Shown here one piece after another: positions 27,948-36,757 of a stretch of 64,000 bases of DNA. A program made the position numbers and the translations under genes. The DNA lies in the NCBI GenBank assembly GCA_903915655.1, contig CAIWTU010000093.1, positions 1-64,000 on the forward strand. The letters are read 5' to 3'. A model generated the notes under the pieces. The model was not told where the DNA came from, did no database searches, and saw only the letters and a list, made by a program, of their open reading frames with translations. The DNA is from an uncultured Geobacter sp. Its GTDB lineage: Bacteria; Desulfobacterota; Desulfuromonadia; Geobacterales; Geobacteraceae. Within the stretch, counting starts at the first letter, position 1. Every line of letters starts with the position of its first letter.

Positions 27948-29105
27948 ATGTTCGAATTTGATGAAAGCATTGACCAGAGCGCGAAGATCAAGGTAATAGG
28001 GGTGGGGGGCGGCGGTGGTAACGCGGTCAATACCATGATCAGTTGCAATGTCCAGGGTGTCGACTTTATTGTTGCAAATACTGACGTCCAGGCATTGCGG
28101 ATGTCGAAGGCGCCGACAAAAATTCAAATCGGTAGCACGTTGACCAAGGGTCTGGGGGCCGGCGCCAATCCGGATATGGGGAAACAGGCCGCGCTGGAAG
28201 ATCGTGAGCGTCTCGTAGAGGCCCTCAAGGGGGCCGATATGATCTTCGTTGCTGCCGGGCTGGGGGGTGGAACCGGAACCGGAGCAGCTCCGATTATTGC
28301 GGATGTGGCAAAGGAGCTCGGTGCACTGACTGTCGGGGTCGTCACCAAGCCGTTCAGCCGTGAAGGCAAGCTGCGATTCGGCAAGGCGGAGCAGGGTGTT
28401 GCTGAACTCAAGAAGCACGTTGACTCCCTGATCGTTATTCCCAACGATCGGTTACTCGGGTTGGCAGGCAAGTCAATGTCCATTCTCGATGCATTCAAAC
28501 CTTCGGATGACGTACTCCGGCAGGCAGTTCAGGGGATTTCGGACCTTATCAACACGTCCGGCCTCATAAACGCCGACTTTGCCGATGTCAGGGCAGTCAT
28601 GAGCGAGCGTGGTATGGCAATGATGGGCATAGGTATCGCGTCCGGCGAGCACAGGGCTGCTGAAGCGGCTACCAAGGCCATTTCAAGTCCGCTACTGGAG
28701 GATATCGACATATCAGGCGCCAAGGCGGTTCTGGTAAATATTTCCGGTTCTTCGGAAATGACCATGGACGAGTTTGACGCTGCCAGCCGCATCATTCACG
28801 AAAAGGTCCATGAAGATGCAAACATCATAATTGGGGTTGTCATCGACGAGGCACTGGGTGATCTCCTTAAGATCACTGCCATAGTCACAGGTTTCGGTGA
28901 CCATTTCGATATACAAAAGAACAAAAAAGAATTAAGGAGCGTTGCTCATCTTGGCGATAAAAGCGAGAGTAATCAGGAGATTCCGGCGTACATCCGGAGG
29001 CAGAAGCAGCAGAACGAGTTTGCCCCAAAACGCCAACGGAGTTTCTACGTGGATGATGAAGATCAGTACGAGATCCCAACATTTCTCCGCAAGTCGGTGG
29101 ATTAA
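27948..29105 (+). CDS. ftsZ: Cell division protein FtsZ
   Basis: Tubulin-like GTPase that forms the Z ring. The GTP loop GGGTGTG is at 106-112 and the catalytic NADFADV segment near 208. A variable linker (about 325-370) is followed by the conserved tail peptide [11 protein letters not shown] that binds FtsA. At 385 residues the length is normal. It is the last gene of the dcw unit. Confidence 0.97.
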   Translation: MFEFDESIDQSAKIKVIGVGGGGGNAVNTMISCNVQGVDFIVANTDVQALRMSKAPTKIQIGSTLTKGLGAGANPDMGKQAALEDRERLVEALKGADMIFVAAGLGGGTGTGAAPIIADVAKELGALTVGVVTKPFSREGKLRFGKAEQGVAELKKHVDSLIVIPNDRLLGLAGKSMSILDAFKPSDDVLRQAVQGISDLINTSGLINADFADVRAVMSERGMAMMGIGIASGEHRAAEAATKAISSPLLEDIDISGAKAVLVNISGSSEMTMDEFDAASRIIHEKVHEDANIIIGVVIDEALGDLLKITAIVTGFGDHFDIQKNKKELRSVAHLGDKSESNQEIPAYIRRQKQQNEFAPKRQRSFYVDDEDQYEIPTFLRKSVD

Positions 29106-29193
29106 TAATCACTGGCGTCGCTTTGGCGTCGGTAACTGACAAGTCGCCTTCTACAGAGTGACAGCCTCTTCCGTTACTCAAAAGCTTTCATTT

Positions 29194-29240
29194 CCCCGGT
29201 TTTCCTTCTTCCCCCTCTATGGGAAGACCGGGGCCTTTTT
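29194..29240 (+). terminator. Rho-independent terminator after ftsZ
   Basis: Arms ccccggt (29194-29200) and accgggg (29227-29233), with more pairing inside (ttccc / gggaa), followed by ccttttt. It ends the dcw transcript about 90 bases after the ftsZ stop. Confidence 0.8.
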
Positions 29241-29281
29241 CCCTTCTGATTCAGCCATTGCCGCTGCACCGTTTTCTTGAC

Positions 29282-29309
29282 TTAAGGGGACGTTCTTAAA
29301 AGCTTGACT
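29282..29309 (+). repeat. Left copy of a repeat flanking the DUF4160/DUF2442 pair
   Basis: The sequence taaggggacgttcttaaaag, followed by cttgact, recurs in the same orientation, with a few changes, at 30450-30477 (taagggaagttcttaaaaga, ttgacc). The two copies bracket the two-gene cassette. An inverted fragment (ttaaggacgtccct) also occurs at about 29657. Similar sequences are seen near REP-associated elements, but no transposase is here. Confidence 0.55.
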
Positions 29310-29330
29310 AGCCGCCTCTGGACTCCCCTA

Positions 29331-29375
29331 GACTCTGACCCCATAGACTCTGACCCCATAGACTCTGACCCTATA
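29331..29375 (+). repeat. Three tandem copies of a 15-bp unit
   Basis: The unit gactctgaccccata occurs three times in a row; the third copy has one change (ctata). A fourth, partial copy (gactcagg) follows. It lies in the 668-base non-coding stretch after ftsZ. Confidence 0.9.
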
Positions 29376-29688
29376 GACTCAGGTATCTGCTCGGTACAAA
29401 AATAATTGCAGGAGCGTGAGAAGTTTTAAATGCTGTTTGATTGTTACAAATGCAAGGTATATATTTTTGCAACCTCATACTTTGGAACGAAAAGCGGTTT
29501 CCACGAATCTCACGGCACAACAGTGACTCCTTGATCTATTCGGTAGGCAAAGCAATCCCTTCAAAACCGGCGACTAACCTCTGTTCCCTGCTGTCTTAAA
29601 CCCCATGCCTATCCGGAGCTTGCTGCCATCGTCGGATAAAAGGTTGGTTAACAAATTAAGGACGTCCCTGTAGCCCTTATTGGTGCTT

Positions 29689-29729
29689 GTCTCCTTGGTG
29701 TTTTTGATATTGATAGAGACCAAGGAGAC
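29689..29729. repeat. Perfect 11-bp inverted repeat ahead of the DUF4160 promoter
   Basis: gtctccttggt (29689-29699) and accaaggagac (29719-29729) are exact inverted copies around a 19-base A/T-rich loop. It ends 10 bases before the -35 box. No T-tract follows, so it may be a regulator site, an element end or an RNA fold. Confidence 0.8.
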
Positions 29730-29738
29730 ATTTCAATC

Positions 29739-29767
29739 TTGACATGGTGTAATAGTTACACTATTAT
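29739..29767 (+). promoter_or_regulatory. Promoter with an embedded operator, DUF4160/DUF2442 pair
   Basis: TTGACA (29739-29744), 17 bases, TATTAT (29762-29767). The spacer contains the perfect dyad gtgtaatagttacac (29747-29761). A dimeric repressor there would block RNA polymerase, which is the usual design for self-regulated toxin-antitoxin pairs. The start of transcription would be near 29774, at or next to the first ATG. Confidence 0.8.
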
Positions 29768-29773
29768 TCTTTC

Positions 29774-30007
29774 ATGCTAACAATAATGCGTTTTCGCACG
29801 TGCCGTCTGACCATTTACCCTGACGAACACGGCGTTCCCCATTTCCACCTTGAATTCACCGATGGCGACCGTTGCTCTATTGAAATCGAATCACTAACCG
29901 TCCTGGCAGGTTCGGTCTCTCCCGAGAAGAAAATGGCCGAAGCGTTAAAGTGGGCCTCTATGAACCGTTTTCTTTTGCTTGAAAAATGGAAGGAAATAAC
30001 AAAATGA
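29774..30007 (+). CDS. DUF4160 protein, possible toxin of a two-gene module
   Basis: A 77-residue protein with the DUF4160 signature: a short beta strand, then YPDEHGVPHFHLEF, which is the conserved H-x-P-H-x-H pattern. DUF4160 genes are often found beside DUF2442 genes, and toxin-antitoxin function has been proposed but not, to my knowledge, shown for this type. The ATG at 29774 lies only 7 bases after the -10 box, so the mRNA may be leaderless; ATG 29786 is the alternative. It overlaps the next gene by four bases. Confidence 0.7.
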   Translation: MLTIMRFRTCRLTIYPDEHGVPHFHLEFTDGDRCSIEIESLTVLAGSVSPEKKMAEALKWASMNRFLLLEKWKEITK

Positions 30008-30444
30008 ATAAACCTCCGCAAATAGAAGAAGTAATCGCCAAAGCGCCAGCGACACTCAGTATTCGCTGGACCACCGGTGAAACTTTGCAGGCCGATGTGG
30101 GCGACTGGATAGGACGCTTTAAAATCCTCGCTCCATTAAAAGATCCGGACTTTTTTTCAAAAGCTCGGGTTGGTTGGTATGGCCATAGTATTGAGTGGTC
30201 TGACGAAGTCGAACTGGGTGCCGATCAGCTCTATAACCGCTGCAAGGCTCAAGCTGGCGAAAGATCCCCTGCGGAATTCGACGATTGGATGAAGCGGAAC
30301 GGGCTTTCACTTGCCACAGCTGCAGAAGCTCTTGGCATGACACGCAGGATGATTGCTCATTATCGGACTGGTAGTAAACCTATTCCGATACATATCTGGC
30401 TTGCCTGCATTGGTTGGGAAACTTTGAAGCACAAGGCAGCATAA
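30004..30444 (+). CDS. DUF2442 protein with C-terminal helix-turn-helix, probable antitoxin/repressor
   Basis: A 146-residue protein. The first half (about 10-80) fits DUF2442, with WTTGETLQADVGDW and the late VGWYGHSIEWSDEVEL strand. The second half (about 95-145) is a Cro/XRE-like helix-turn-helix (GLSLATAAEALGMTRRMIAHY). I chose the ATG at 30004, which overlaps the DUF4160 stop (ATGA) and has an aagg-type site upstream. The DNA-binding half is the obvious partner for the dyad in the pair's own promoter. Confidence 0.7.
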   Translation: MNKPPQIEEVIAKAPATLSIRWTTGETLQADVGDWIGRFKILAPLKDPDFFSKARVGWYGHSIEWSDEVELGADQLYNRCKAQAGERSPAEFDDWMKRNGLSLATAAEALGMTRRMIAHYRTGSKPIPIHIWLACIGWETLKHKAA

Positions 30445-30449
30445 CTCTG

Positions 30450-30477
30450 CTAAGGGAAGTTCTTAAAAGATTGACCA
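30450..30477 (+). repeat. Right copy of the repeat flanking the DUF4160/DUF2442 pair
   Basis: Matches 29282-29309 in about five of every six bases and in the same orientation. It lies just after the second gene's stop codon. Confidence 0.55.
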
Positions 30478-30487
30478 ACCTCAATCA

Positions 30488-30508
30488 GGGCGAACAGAAG
30501 GTTCGCCC
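30488..30508. repeat. REP-like hairpin
   Basis: gggcgaac, loop agaag, gttcgccc: a perfect 8-bp stem followed by cctac. Elements of the form gtaggggcgaac...gttcgcccctac are common dispersed palindromes in bacterial intergenic DNA. Confidence 0.65.
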
Positions 30509-30584
30509 CTACTACCCTCCTGTTTCCGGCTCTCTTACACCCCGGCAATGGACTTTATAATTTAGCCTCAACCGCAGAATTTAT

Positions 30585-30612
30585 GGGTAACTACCGGTTC
30601 GGGTAGTTACCC
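30585..30612. repeat. Perfect 11-bp inverted repeat at the end of the ISL3 remnant
   Basis: gggtaactacc (30585-30595) and ggtagttaccc (30602-30612) are exact inverted copies with a 6-base loop. The second arm overlaps the stop codon of the ISL3 transposase remnant. It may be a terminator hairpin or part of the element's end. Confidence 0.75.
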
Positions 30613-31320
30613 AACTGTATGATATAAGACTAGTTTTATCACCTCAAAGCTATTGAAACCGTAGGCTTTTTTCGTAGTCACTTTGGCTTTATTGTTGAGG
30701 CCTTCCAGAGCGCCCAGGGCAATGAGCTCTTTTGCCCGAAACCAGTTGAGAATAAGCCCGCGGTGAGAGCGCAGCATTTTGGCAATTTTCTTCATAGGAT
30801 CGATACGGGAGCGCATGGTTCGCTCGCACCACTGATCGAGAAATTTAGCTGCCCACCCGGCACTTTTGTAACTCCAGAATCGTTGAAAATCCTCCTTGAG
30901 GATGTAGGCCCGAACAGTCTTCAGGTTAATGGCAACGAGTTCTTTGAGTTTTACAGCCTGCTTCTCACTGCAGTTTTCAGGACGCTTGAGCAGGCACCAT
31001 CGGCTGCCGGTCAGTATTGCCTGCTTTTCCTTGGTCTTGAGTTCCTAGAATTCAGTCGCCCGAACTTTATCAATCTGTTACAGCTCGAAAGACGTTGTCC
31101 CATTTGGTATGGAATGCATCAGCTCTCTCTTTCAAGGAAAGGCGCTTTGCCCATTTTGCAAGAAACCAAGCATAGGCAGTAGTCAGGTGATTTTTCCCTT
31201 CATCCCAGGGGATGCTCTCCACCTTGATGCCGCAATCAAGGCAATCAACCCGCCGCCTGGCATACAGGAAAAATACGGCGATGCCCCACAACGGAACGAA
31301 CTCAAAACGCCCAGTTTTCT
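30607..31320 (-). pseudogene. Degenerate ISL3-family transposase
   Basis: On the minus strand the N-terminal part (from about 31320 to 31070) shows the ISL3 pattern RRVDCLDCGIKVESIPW, then a helix-turn-helix-like AYAWFLAKWAKRLS. Stop codons follow at about 31070 and 31050. Homology resumes as ELKTKEKQAI and runs to KAYGFNSFEVIKLVLYHTVG, the usual ISL3 end (stop at 30607). The middle of the protein, including most of the DDE catalytic core, is missing, as is the extreme N-terminus. The element is dead. Confidence 0.85.
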
Positions 31321-31388
31321 TGACTTAATACCAGCCGAAGGGGATTTTTCCCTTTCAATACCCGTTTCATTCATGCTACCCTTCCCTT

Positions 31389-33059
31389 ATGTCCTGGAAA
31401 ATAAAAGAAAAATACCGTAAAATTCTTGCCTCGGAGACCGGCGCGATAAGCAAAAATCCCGGCGGCAAGCTTATGGTCTGCCTGGTCTATCCGAACCACT
31501 ATTCCGTCGGCATGAGCAATCTCGGTCTACAGGCGATCTATGCCCAGCTCAACTCTTACAATGATCTACTCTGTGAGAGGGCCTTTCTCCCTGACTCCAT
31601 GGAGTTGCAGGAATACAGGAAGTCGGCTGGTCGCCTCCTTTCCCTCGAATCACAACGGCCGCTTGCCGATTTTGACATCGTAGCCTTCTCGGTTTCTTTT
31701 GAAAGCGACTATCTCAATATTCCTGCTATATTCGATCTGTCAGCTATACAGCCATTTTCTGCTGATCGAGACGAGACTTCTCCTCTGGTCATCGCCGGGG
31801 GGGCTGCCTTAACCCTCAATCCCGAGCCGGTTGCCGATTTCATGGACATTGTATGTATCGGCGAGGGCGAACCGATCCTCCCTTTTCTCATTGATTTGCT
31901 CCGGACTGAAACAGTGCTTGAGCGACAAGGTCTCCTGGAAAAGGCAGCGCAAATACCCGGCATTTATGTGCCGGCGTTGTACGATGTGAGCTATGATAAA
32001 TCTTCTGGCGCGCTGTTCGTACCCCTGCGTGGCGCCCCGAAACAGGTGCAGCGTGTCTGGTTGAAAGATCTTGACCAGCAGACAGCTTCTTCCGTGCTAC
32101 TCACTCCCGATACAGAATTTTCGGATATGTACCTGATCGAGCTGTCGCGCGGTTGTCCACATGGCTGCCGCTTCTGCGCCGCAGGATTCATCTACCTACC
32201 GTACCGGCAGCGTTCCCTGGAGCTCTTGATGGGTGAGGTGGCAAAGGGTTTGCAGTCCCGGCAAAAGATCGGTCTTGTAGGCGCCGCCATCTCGGATTAT
32301 AGCCGGATCGGGGAACTTTCCTGCCACATCCTGGAATGCGGCGGAAAGGTCTCGGTTTCTTCGCTGAGGGTGGACGGGTTGAACGAGGAGATGATCGAAG
32401 TTTTGAGGAAGAGTGGCCATAGGACGATTGCGCTGGCACCGGAAGGGGGCTCCCAGCGCCTCAGGGATCTGATCAAGAAGGATGTAAGCACTCCCCAGAT
32501 TCTTGCCGCCTGCGACCGTCTCATCGGCAGGGGGATCCTTAACCTGAAACTTTATTTTATCATCGGTCTTCCGACCGAATCGGTGTCGGACCTTGAAGAA
32601 ATGGTGACTTTGGTGCGGCTGATTCGGGAGAGGGTAATTGACGCAGCAAGGGGGCAAAAGCGCCTCGGAGAGGTGATTCTCTCAATCAACCCCTTTATCC
32701 CAAAACCATCAACCCCCTTCCAGTGGTGCGGCATGGAGGAGATAAAATCACTTGAGCGGAAGGTACGCTATCTTCAGGAAACCCTCGGGTCCCTTTCCAA
32801 TGTCAGGTTAAAGGCGGAGAGCCTCCGTGACGCCTATATGCAGGCACTCCTCTCCCGAGGTGACCGTCGTCTTTCCCGGCTCCTGCTGAAGATGGCAGAG
32901 CTCGGGACATTGAAGCGGGCGGCAAGGGAACTGGCCATCGATACGGACTATACTGTCTGCAGGGATATCCCCCGGGATGAGCCGCTTCCGTGGGATATAA
33001 TAGAGAGTGGTTGCAGGGAGCGTCTACTTTCTGAATACCGGGCGGCATTTGGCGGGTAG
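31389..33059 (+). CDS. B12-binding-domain radical SAM protein
   Basis: A 556-residue cytoplasmic enzyme. The N-terminal region (about 25-170) is a Rossmann-type B12-binding-like domain with YPNHYSVGMSNLGLQAIY and the late IGEGEPILPFL. The radical SAM core follows, with CPHGCRFC holding Cys 256, 260 and 263, and a C-terminal region ending near TVCRDIPRDEPLPWD. It resembles the N-terminal half of the TIGR03960-type radical SAM proteins of anaerobes. The reaction is unknown. It is probably expressed alone, since manC has its own promoter. Confidence 0.82.
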   Translation: MSWKIKEKYRKILASETGAISKNPGGKLMVCLVYPNHYSVGMSNLGLQAIYAQLNSYNDLLCERAFLPDSMELQEYRKSAGRLLSLESQRPLADFDIVAFSVSFESDYLNIPAIFDLSAIQPFSADRDETSPLVIAGGAALTLNPEPVADFMDIVCIGEGEPILPFLIDLLRTETVLERQGLLEKAAQIPGIYVPALYDVSYDKSSGALFVPLRGAPKQVQRVWLKDLDQQTASSVLLTPDTEFSDMYLIELSRGCPHGCRFCAAGFIYLPYRQRSLELLMGEVAKGLQSRQKIGLVGAAISDYSRIGELSCHILECGGKVSVSSLRVDGLNEEMIEVLRKSGHRTIALAPEGGSQRLRDLIKKDVSTPQILAACDRLIGRGILNLKLYFIIGLPTESVSDLEEMVTLVRLIRERVIDAARGQKRLGEVILSINPFIPKPSTPFQWCGMEEIKSLERKVRYLQETLGSLSNVRLKAESLRDAYMQALLSRGDRRLSRLLLKMAELGTLKRAARELAIDTDYTVCRDIPRDEPLPWDIIESGCRERLLSEYRAAFGG

Positions 33060-33161
33060 TCTTTTCCCATTCTCTTCGGGATTACGCGCGGAGGTCAGGG
33101 AAAGAGAAGACGCCTGCCTCTGATATTATCAAAGTGAAGCAATATAAAACCGTAACTGCGC

Positions 33162-33190
33162 TTGACTTCTTCTCTCGGAAGCCTTAGACT
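33162..33190 (+). promoter_or_regulatory. Sigma-70 promoter of manC
   Basis: TTGACT (33162-33167), 17 bases, TAGACT (33185-33190), about 80 bases before the manC ATG. Good spacing, fair -10. Confidence 0.6.
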
Positions 33191-33270
33191 TTTCCGCACA
33201 TTCAGTCCCGTTTGAACATCTGTCGCTGCAATTATTTTCATCCCCTGCAGCCGCTATACGGAGGACTCAT

Positions 33271-34350
33271 ATGTACATCGTAATTCTTGCCGGAGGTTCC
33301 GGAACCCGCTTCTGGCCACTTTCCCGGGGGAAAAGTCCCAAACAGTTGATGTCGATCCTGGGTGGGAAATCGATGCTGCAGCGGACTGTTGAAAGGGTTT
33401 TGCCGCTTGCCCCCAAAGGAATAGTGGTGGTGACCAATGCCATACAGGCCGCTGAGACAGCAATCCAGCTCGAGTTGTACCAAAATGATACAAATCTTCA
33501 TATTGTTGAAGAGCCGGAGGGACGAAATACGGCCCCGGCTATAGGGCTTGCGGCTGCTTTCGTTTCCCATCTTCATCCAGGCGCCTTGATGGTCGTACTC
33601 CCCGCCGATCATTACATTACGGATGAGGAAGAGTTTCGCCGAACCATCAAAAGGGCTGTAGAACCGGCGCAGCATGGCTCCCTTGTGACCCTTGGAATTG
33701 TGCCGACGAGACCAGAAACCGGTTATGGCTATATAGAAGTTGCTCCAGAGAGGAATGATGCTCCCCCCTATCCGGTCCGTAGATTTGTAGAGAAGCCGAG
33801 TCAGGAAAAGGCCCTGGAGTTTCTGGCTTCGGGCAGTTTTTTCTGGAACAGCGGCATGTTCGTCTGGCGTACCGACGTGATACTGGAACAGATAAAAGAG
33901 CATATGCCCAAGCTCGCCCTGGCCCTTGCGGCTCTTTCAATCGCCGATGATACCGGCGAGTCGTCCCCCCTGCAGCTGCAGATTGCCAAAATGTACCGCT
34001 CTTTGACCGGAGAGTCGATAGATTATGCTGTTATGGAAAAGGCCGCTAATGTAGTTGTTATCCCAGGTCTGTTCGGTTGGAGTGATGTCGGTAGCTGGAG
34101 CGCCCTTCCCGAAGTAATACCGCACGATGCTGCGGGGAATGTGACGATCAATGTCCGGGAGGAGATCAACCTGGATTCCAGCGGGTGCGTTGTTTATGGC
34201 GATGGCAAGTTGGTAGCGCTGATCGGAGTTTCTGACCTGATAGTAGTGAATAGTGGAGATGCGGTTTTGCTCTGCAGTATGGAAAGGGCTCAGGATGTAA
34301 AGAAAATAGTCGAAGAACTACATCGGCGGGATCTGCCGGACTATCTTTGA
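33271..34350 (+). CDS. manC: Mannose-1-phosphate guanylyltransferase
   Basis: Makes GDP-mannose from GTP and mannose-1-phosphate for surface polysaccharide. The nucleotidyltransferase loop ILAGGSGTRFWPLSR and the substrate lysine region FVEKPSQEKA are present. At 359 residues it is the one-domain form, without the C-terminal phosphomannose isomerase cupin of the long ManC/AlgA type. A strong ribosome site (acggaggac) precedes the ATG. Confidence 0.92.
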   Translation: MYIVILAGGSGTRFWPLSRGKSPKQLMSILGGKSMLQRTVERVLPLAPKGIVVVTNAIQAAETAIQLELYQNDTNLHIVEEPEGRNTAPAIGLAAAFVSHLHPGALMVVLPADHYITDEEEFRRTIKRAVEPAQHGSLVTLGIVPTRPETGYGYIEVAPERNDAPPYPVRRFVEKPSQEKALEFLASGSFFWNSGMFVWRTDVILEQIKEHMPKLALALAALSIADDTGESSPLQLQIAKMYRSLTGESIDYAVMEKAANVVVIPGLFGWSDVGSWSALPEVIPHDAAGNVTINVREEINLDSSGCVVYGDGKLVALIGVSDLIVVNSGDAVLLCSMERAQDVKKIVEELHRRDLPDYL

Positions 34351-34366
34351 TATTAAGGGGTGTTAT

Positions 34367-35404
34367 ATGAAAATTGCTTTACTGGGGCTCCCCCAATCTG
34401 GTAAAAGGACACTCTTTTCGCTCCTCACGGGGCGCGAACTCTCCGAGCATCGCGCCGAGGGAGAGTCTGTCGAAGGGGTTGCTTCCATCCGTGATCCCAG
34501 GGTCGATTTCCTGGCGGAGATCATGGAGCCGAACAAGATTACCTATGCCGAGAATAATATCGTGCTTTGTCCTGATACCATGGAAGGAACCGGCAGGCGT
34601 GAATGGTTGGATGCCGCACGGCGTTGCGACCTCCTCTGTCTGGTGGTACGGGATTTTACCTCCGAACGGGTTTACCACCCTTCCGGCACCATCGACCCGG
34701 GGCGCGATCGAAGGACGCTCAATACCGAGCTTCTGCTGGCTGATCTGGAACTCATAGAAAAGCGTCTGGAAAGAATTGCGAAGGAAAAAAAGTCGGGCCG
34801 GACGCCGGCGCAGTTGAAGGAAGAGCAGTCGTTGATTAAATGCCGCGAGGCGGTGGAACAGGAAATCAATCTGAGCGCTCTGGAATTCGACCGGGAAGAA
34901 CTGGATTCGATAAAAAGCCTGAACCTGGTCACCTTGATGCCGTTGCTCTGGGTCTATAACGTTGATGAAGACAAGGTGACCGAGGGGAAGGGGGAAGCTG
35001 AACAAGGTTTTACCGTTTCGGCGTTGATCGAGAAAGAAATCATGAGTATTGATGATCCAGCGGAGAGGCGCGAGTATATGGTGGCAATCGGTTTGAGTTC
35101 CTCCGGCCTGGACAGGCTCAACGCCGCCGCATATGATTCCCTCGGCCTGATGTCTTTCTATACAATGGGTAAGGACGAAGTGAGGGCCTGGACCATCCGG
35201 AAGGGAACCGCGGCGCCGTCTGCGGGGGGGAAGATTCACAGTGATATCGAACGGGGGTTCATCCGGGTCGAGGTTATCAAGTATGCCGACCTGACTGTTG
35301 CCGGCAGCGAGGCTGCAGTGAAGTCGCAGGGGAAGGCCCTGCTGAAAGGGAGGGACTACATTATCGAAGATGGCGACATCTGCAACTTCCGCTTTAACGT
35401 CTGA
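34367..35404 (+). CDS. YchF/DUF933 paralogue with an altered P-loop
   Basis: A 345-residue relative of the translation-linked ATPase YchF/OLA1. The C-terminal TGS-like DUF933 domain is well kept (FYTMGKDEVRAWTIRKGTAAP to DYIIEDGDICNFRFNV). The G domain is degraded: the P-loop reads GLPQSGKR, with Arg14 in place of the Ser/Thr that binds Mg, and the DxxG region reads CPDTMEGTG. Nucleotide binding may be lost or changed. A coiled-coil insert (about 125-180) is as in YchF. It is 16 bases after manC and probably cotranscribed. A true YchF should exist elsewhere in the genome. Confidence 0.85.
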   Translation: MKIALLGLPQSGKRTLFSLLTGRELSEHRAEGESVEGVASIRDPRVDFLAEIMEPNKITYAENNIVLCPDTMEGTGRREWLDAARRCDLLCLVVRDFTSERVYHPSGTIDPGRDRRTLNTELLLADLELIEKRLERIAKEKKSGRTPAQLKEEQSLIKCREAVEQEINLSALEFDREELDSIKSLNLVTLMPLLWVYNVDEDKVTEGKGEAEQGFTVSALIEKEIMSIDDPAERREYMVAIGLSSSGLDRLNAAAYDSLGLMSFYTMGKDEVRAWTIRKGTAAPSAGGKIHSDIERGFIRVEVIKYADLTVAGSEAAVKSQGKALLKGRDYIIEDGDICNFRFNV

Positions 35405-35419
35405 GTGCGGAGTGATGCA

Positions 35420-36007
35420 TTATTTACCCTTTTTCATGTCAATCAGGATTAATTTGGCAATGGCCTTCAATGTTTCGAAGACCCCTTCACCGGTAGTTGC
35501 GCAGGCTTCGAAATCGGGAACCCCGGTGGGATTCAATTCGCGCCGCAACTCATCGAGTGAGACGATGCTTGCCAGATCCCGTTTGTTGTACTGAATCACA
35601 TACGGGATCTTGTTCAGATCATACCCCTGCTCCTGCAGATTTATCCCCAGATTGTCCAGCGATTCTGCGTTGGCGTCCATGCGCTCTTCCTGTGAATCGG
35701 CAACGAAAACAACACCATCTACACCTTTCAGGATGAGCTTCCTAGATGCGTCGTAGAAAACCTGCCCCGGGACGGTATAAAGGTGGAACCGTGTCTTGAA
35801 TCCTTTTATTTCGCCCAGAGCCAGCGGGAGAAAATCAAAGAAAAGGGTCCGCTCGGTTTCAGTCGCAAGGCTTATCATTTTACCCTTGGCTTCCGGTGCG
35901 GTCTTTTTATAGACGAACTGCAGGTTTGTCGTCTTACCGCAAAGGCCTGGCCCGTAATAGACGATTTTACAGTTGATTTCACGAGAGGCGTAATTGATGA
36001 AGGACAT
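35420..36007 (-). CDS. mglA: MglA small Ras-like GTPase
   Basis: A 195-residue GTPase that sets the leading pole in Myxococcus and controls motility or polarity in relatives. P-loop GPGLCGKTT at 19-27, the [10 protein letters not shown] switch region and the NKRD base-recognition motif are present. Switch features are of the MglA class, not the Rab/Ras class. It follows its GTPase-activating partner mglB by 80 bases on the same strand. It converges with the YchF paralogue, the ends being 15 bases apart. Confidence 0.93.
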   Translation of the reverse strand: MSFINYASREINCKIVYYGPGLCGKTTNLQFVYKKTAPEAKGKMISLATETERTLFFDFLPLALGEIKGFKTRFHLYTVPGQVFYDASRKLILKGVDGVVFVADSQEERMDANAESLDNLGINLQEQGYDLNKIPYVIQYNKRDLASIVSLDELRRELNPTGVPDFEACATTGEGVFETLKAIAKLILIDMKKGK

Positions 36008-36087
36008 CTACAGGTACCTCGGCTGGCTAGTTTGGTGAGTCGGAAGCTGTTTACCACGCGTTTCGGGCAGAATAACTTGGATAAGCG

Positions 36088-36579
36088 CTAGCTGAAAAGA
36101 TTGTCTATGTCGTCGTCAGTAATCTCGGCAAAGGGGAATTCAATGTCACCGTTTCTCTCTTTTTCCTCTGCCTTTTTCTTTAGTCCGTCGAAAATCGCTG
36201 TTAATTCCTCGGATGCCTTTTTGACTCGAAGTCGTACAAGCCCGAGCGATGAGCGGTTGTCGAATAATACTACCAGAATAACTCGGCCTCCGACAATTGA
36301 GATATGCAGATTGTCTTTTTCCCCTTCATGGAAAAGTATGGAAAATTCCTTTTCTCCAATCAGTTTCGCCAGTCCACCGGTTGCTGCGATGTTGCCCGCA
36401 GTGAGAGAGGCGAGAGAAGTCGTGTCGAAACGGTCTGTATCACCAACACCGGAAATTAACTGCCCGTTTTTATCAACCAGAAAAATAACTTTTGAGTTGG
36501 CTTCCGTGAGGAGTCTCTCAATAATGTAGTTTACACGTTTGTATTCATCTTCGTACATCACCATCTGAGAAGTCGGCAT
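36088..36579 (-). CDS. mglB: MglB roadblock/LC7 GTPase-activating protein
   Basis: A 163-residue roadblock-domain protein (about 8-125) that stimulates GTP hydrolysis by MglA and marks the lagging pole in Myxococcus. The YIIERLLTEANSKVIFLVDKNGQ start and the LTAGNIAATGGLAKLIGE helix are typical. The acidic tail (about 135-163) is rich in Glu and Asp. It is the first gene of the mglBA unit. Confidence 0.9.
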   Translation of the reverse strand: MPTSQMVMYEDEYKRVNYIIERLLTEANSKVIFLVDKNGQLISGVGDTDRFDTTSLASLTAGNIAATGGLAKLIGEKEFSILFHEGEKDNLHISIVGGRVILVVLFDNRSSLGLVRLRVKKASEELTAIFDGLKKKAEEKERNGDIEFPFAEITDDDIDNLFS

Positions 36580-36702
36580 GAGTAAAACCTCACGAGCTGC
36601 GCAATAATTTTATGAAAATGCTTCTATGGCAGCGGCTAATTTATAGCAGAACTCCCCATCAATTTCAAGGTATTAAATCTTTTTCAGGGAGAGGCAAAAG
36701 AG

Positions 36703-36730
36703 AAGGCCCGGCAGAGTATGCCCGGGCCTT
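36703..36730 (-). terminator. Terminator of por
   Basis: Arms aaggcccgg (36703-36711) and ccgggcctt (36722-36730). Read on the minus strand it is followed by ctcttttgcctc. It lies 27 bases after the por stop codon and before mglB. Confidence 0.75.
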
Positions 36731-36757
36731 CCTGCCTTTTAAGATCGATTTCGACGG

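Noticed and set aside
29331-29375. Possible CRISPR array (also 6036-6095 and 9506-9631)
   Set aside because: The copies are head to tail with no spacers, and no cas genes are present.
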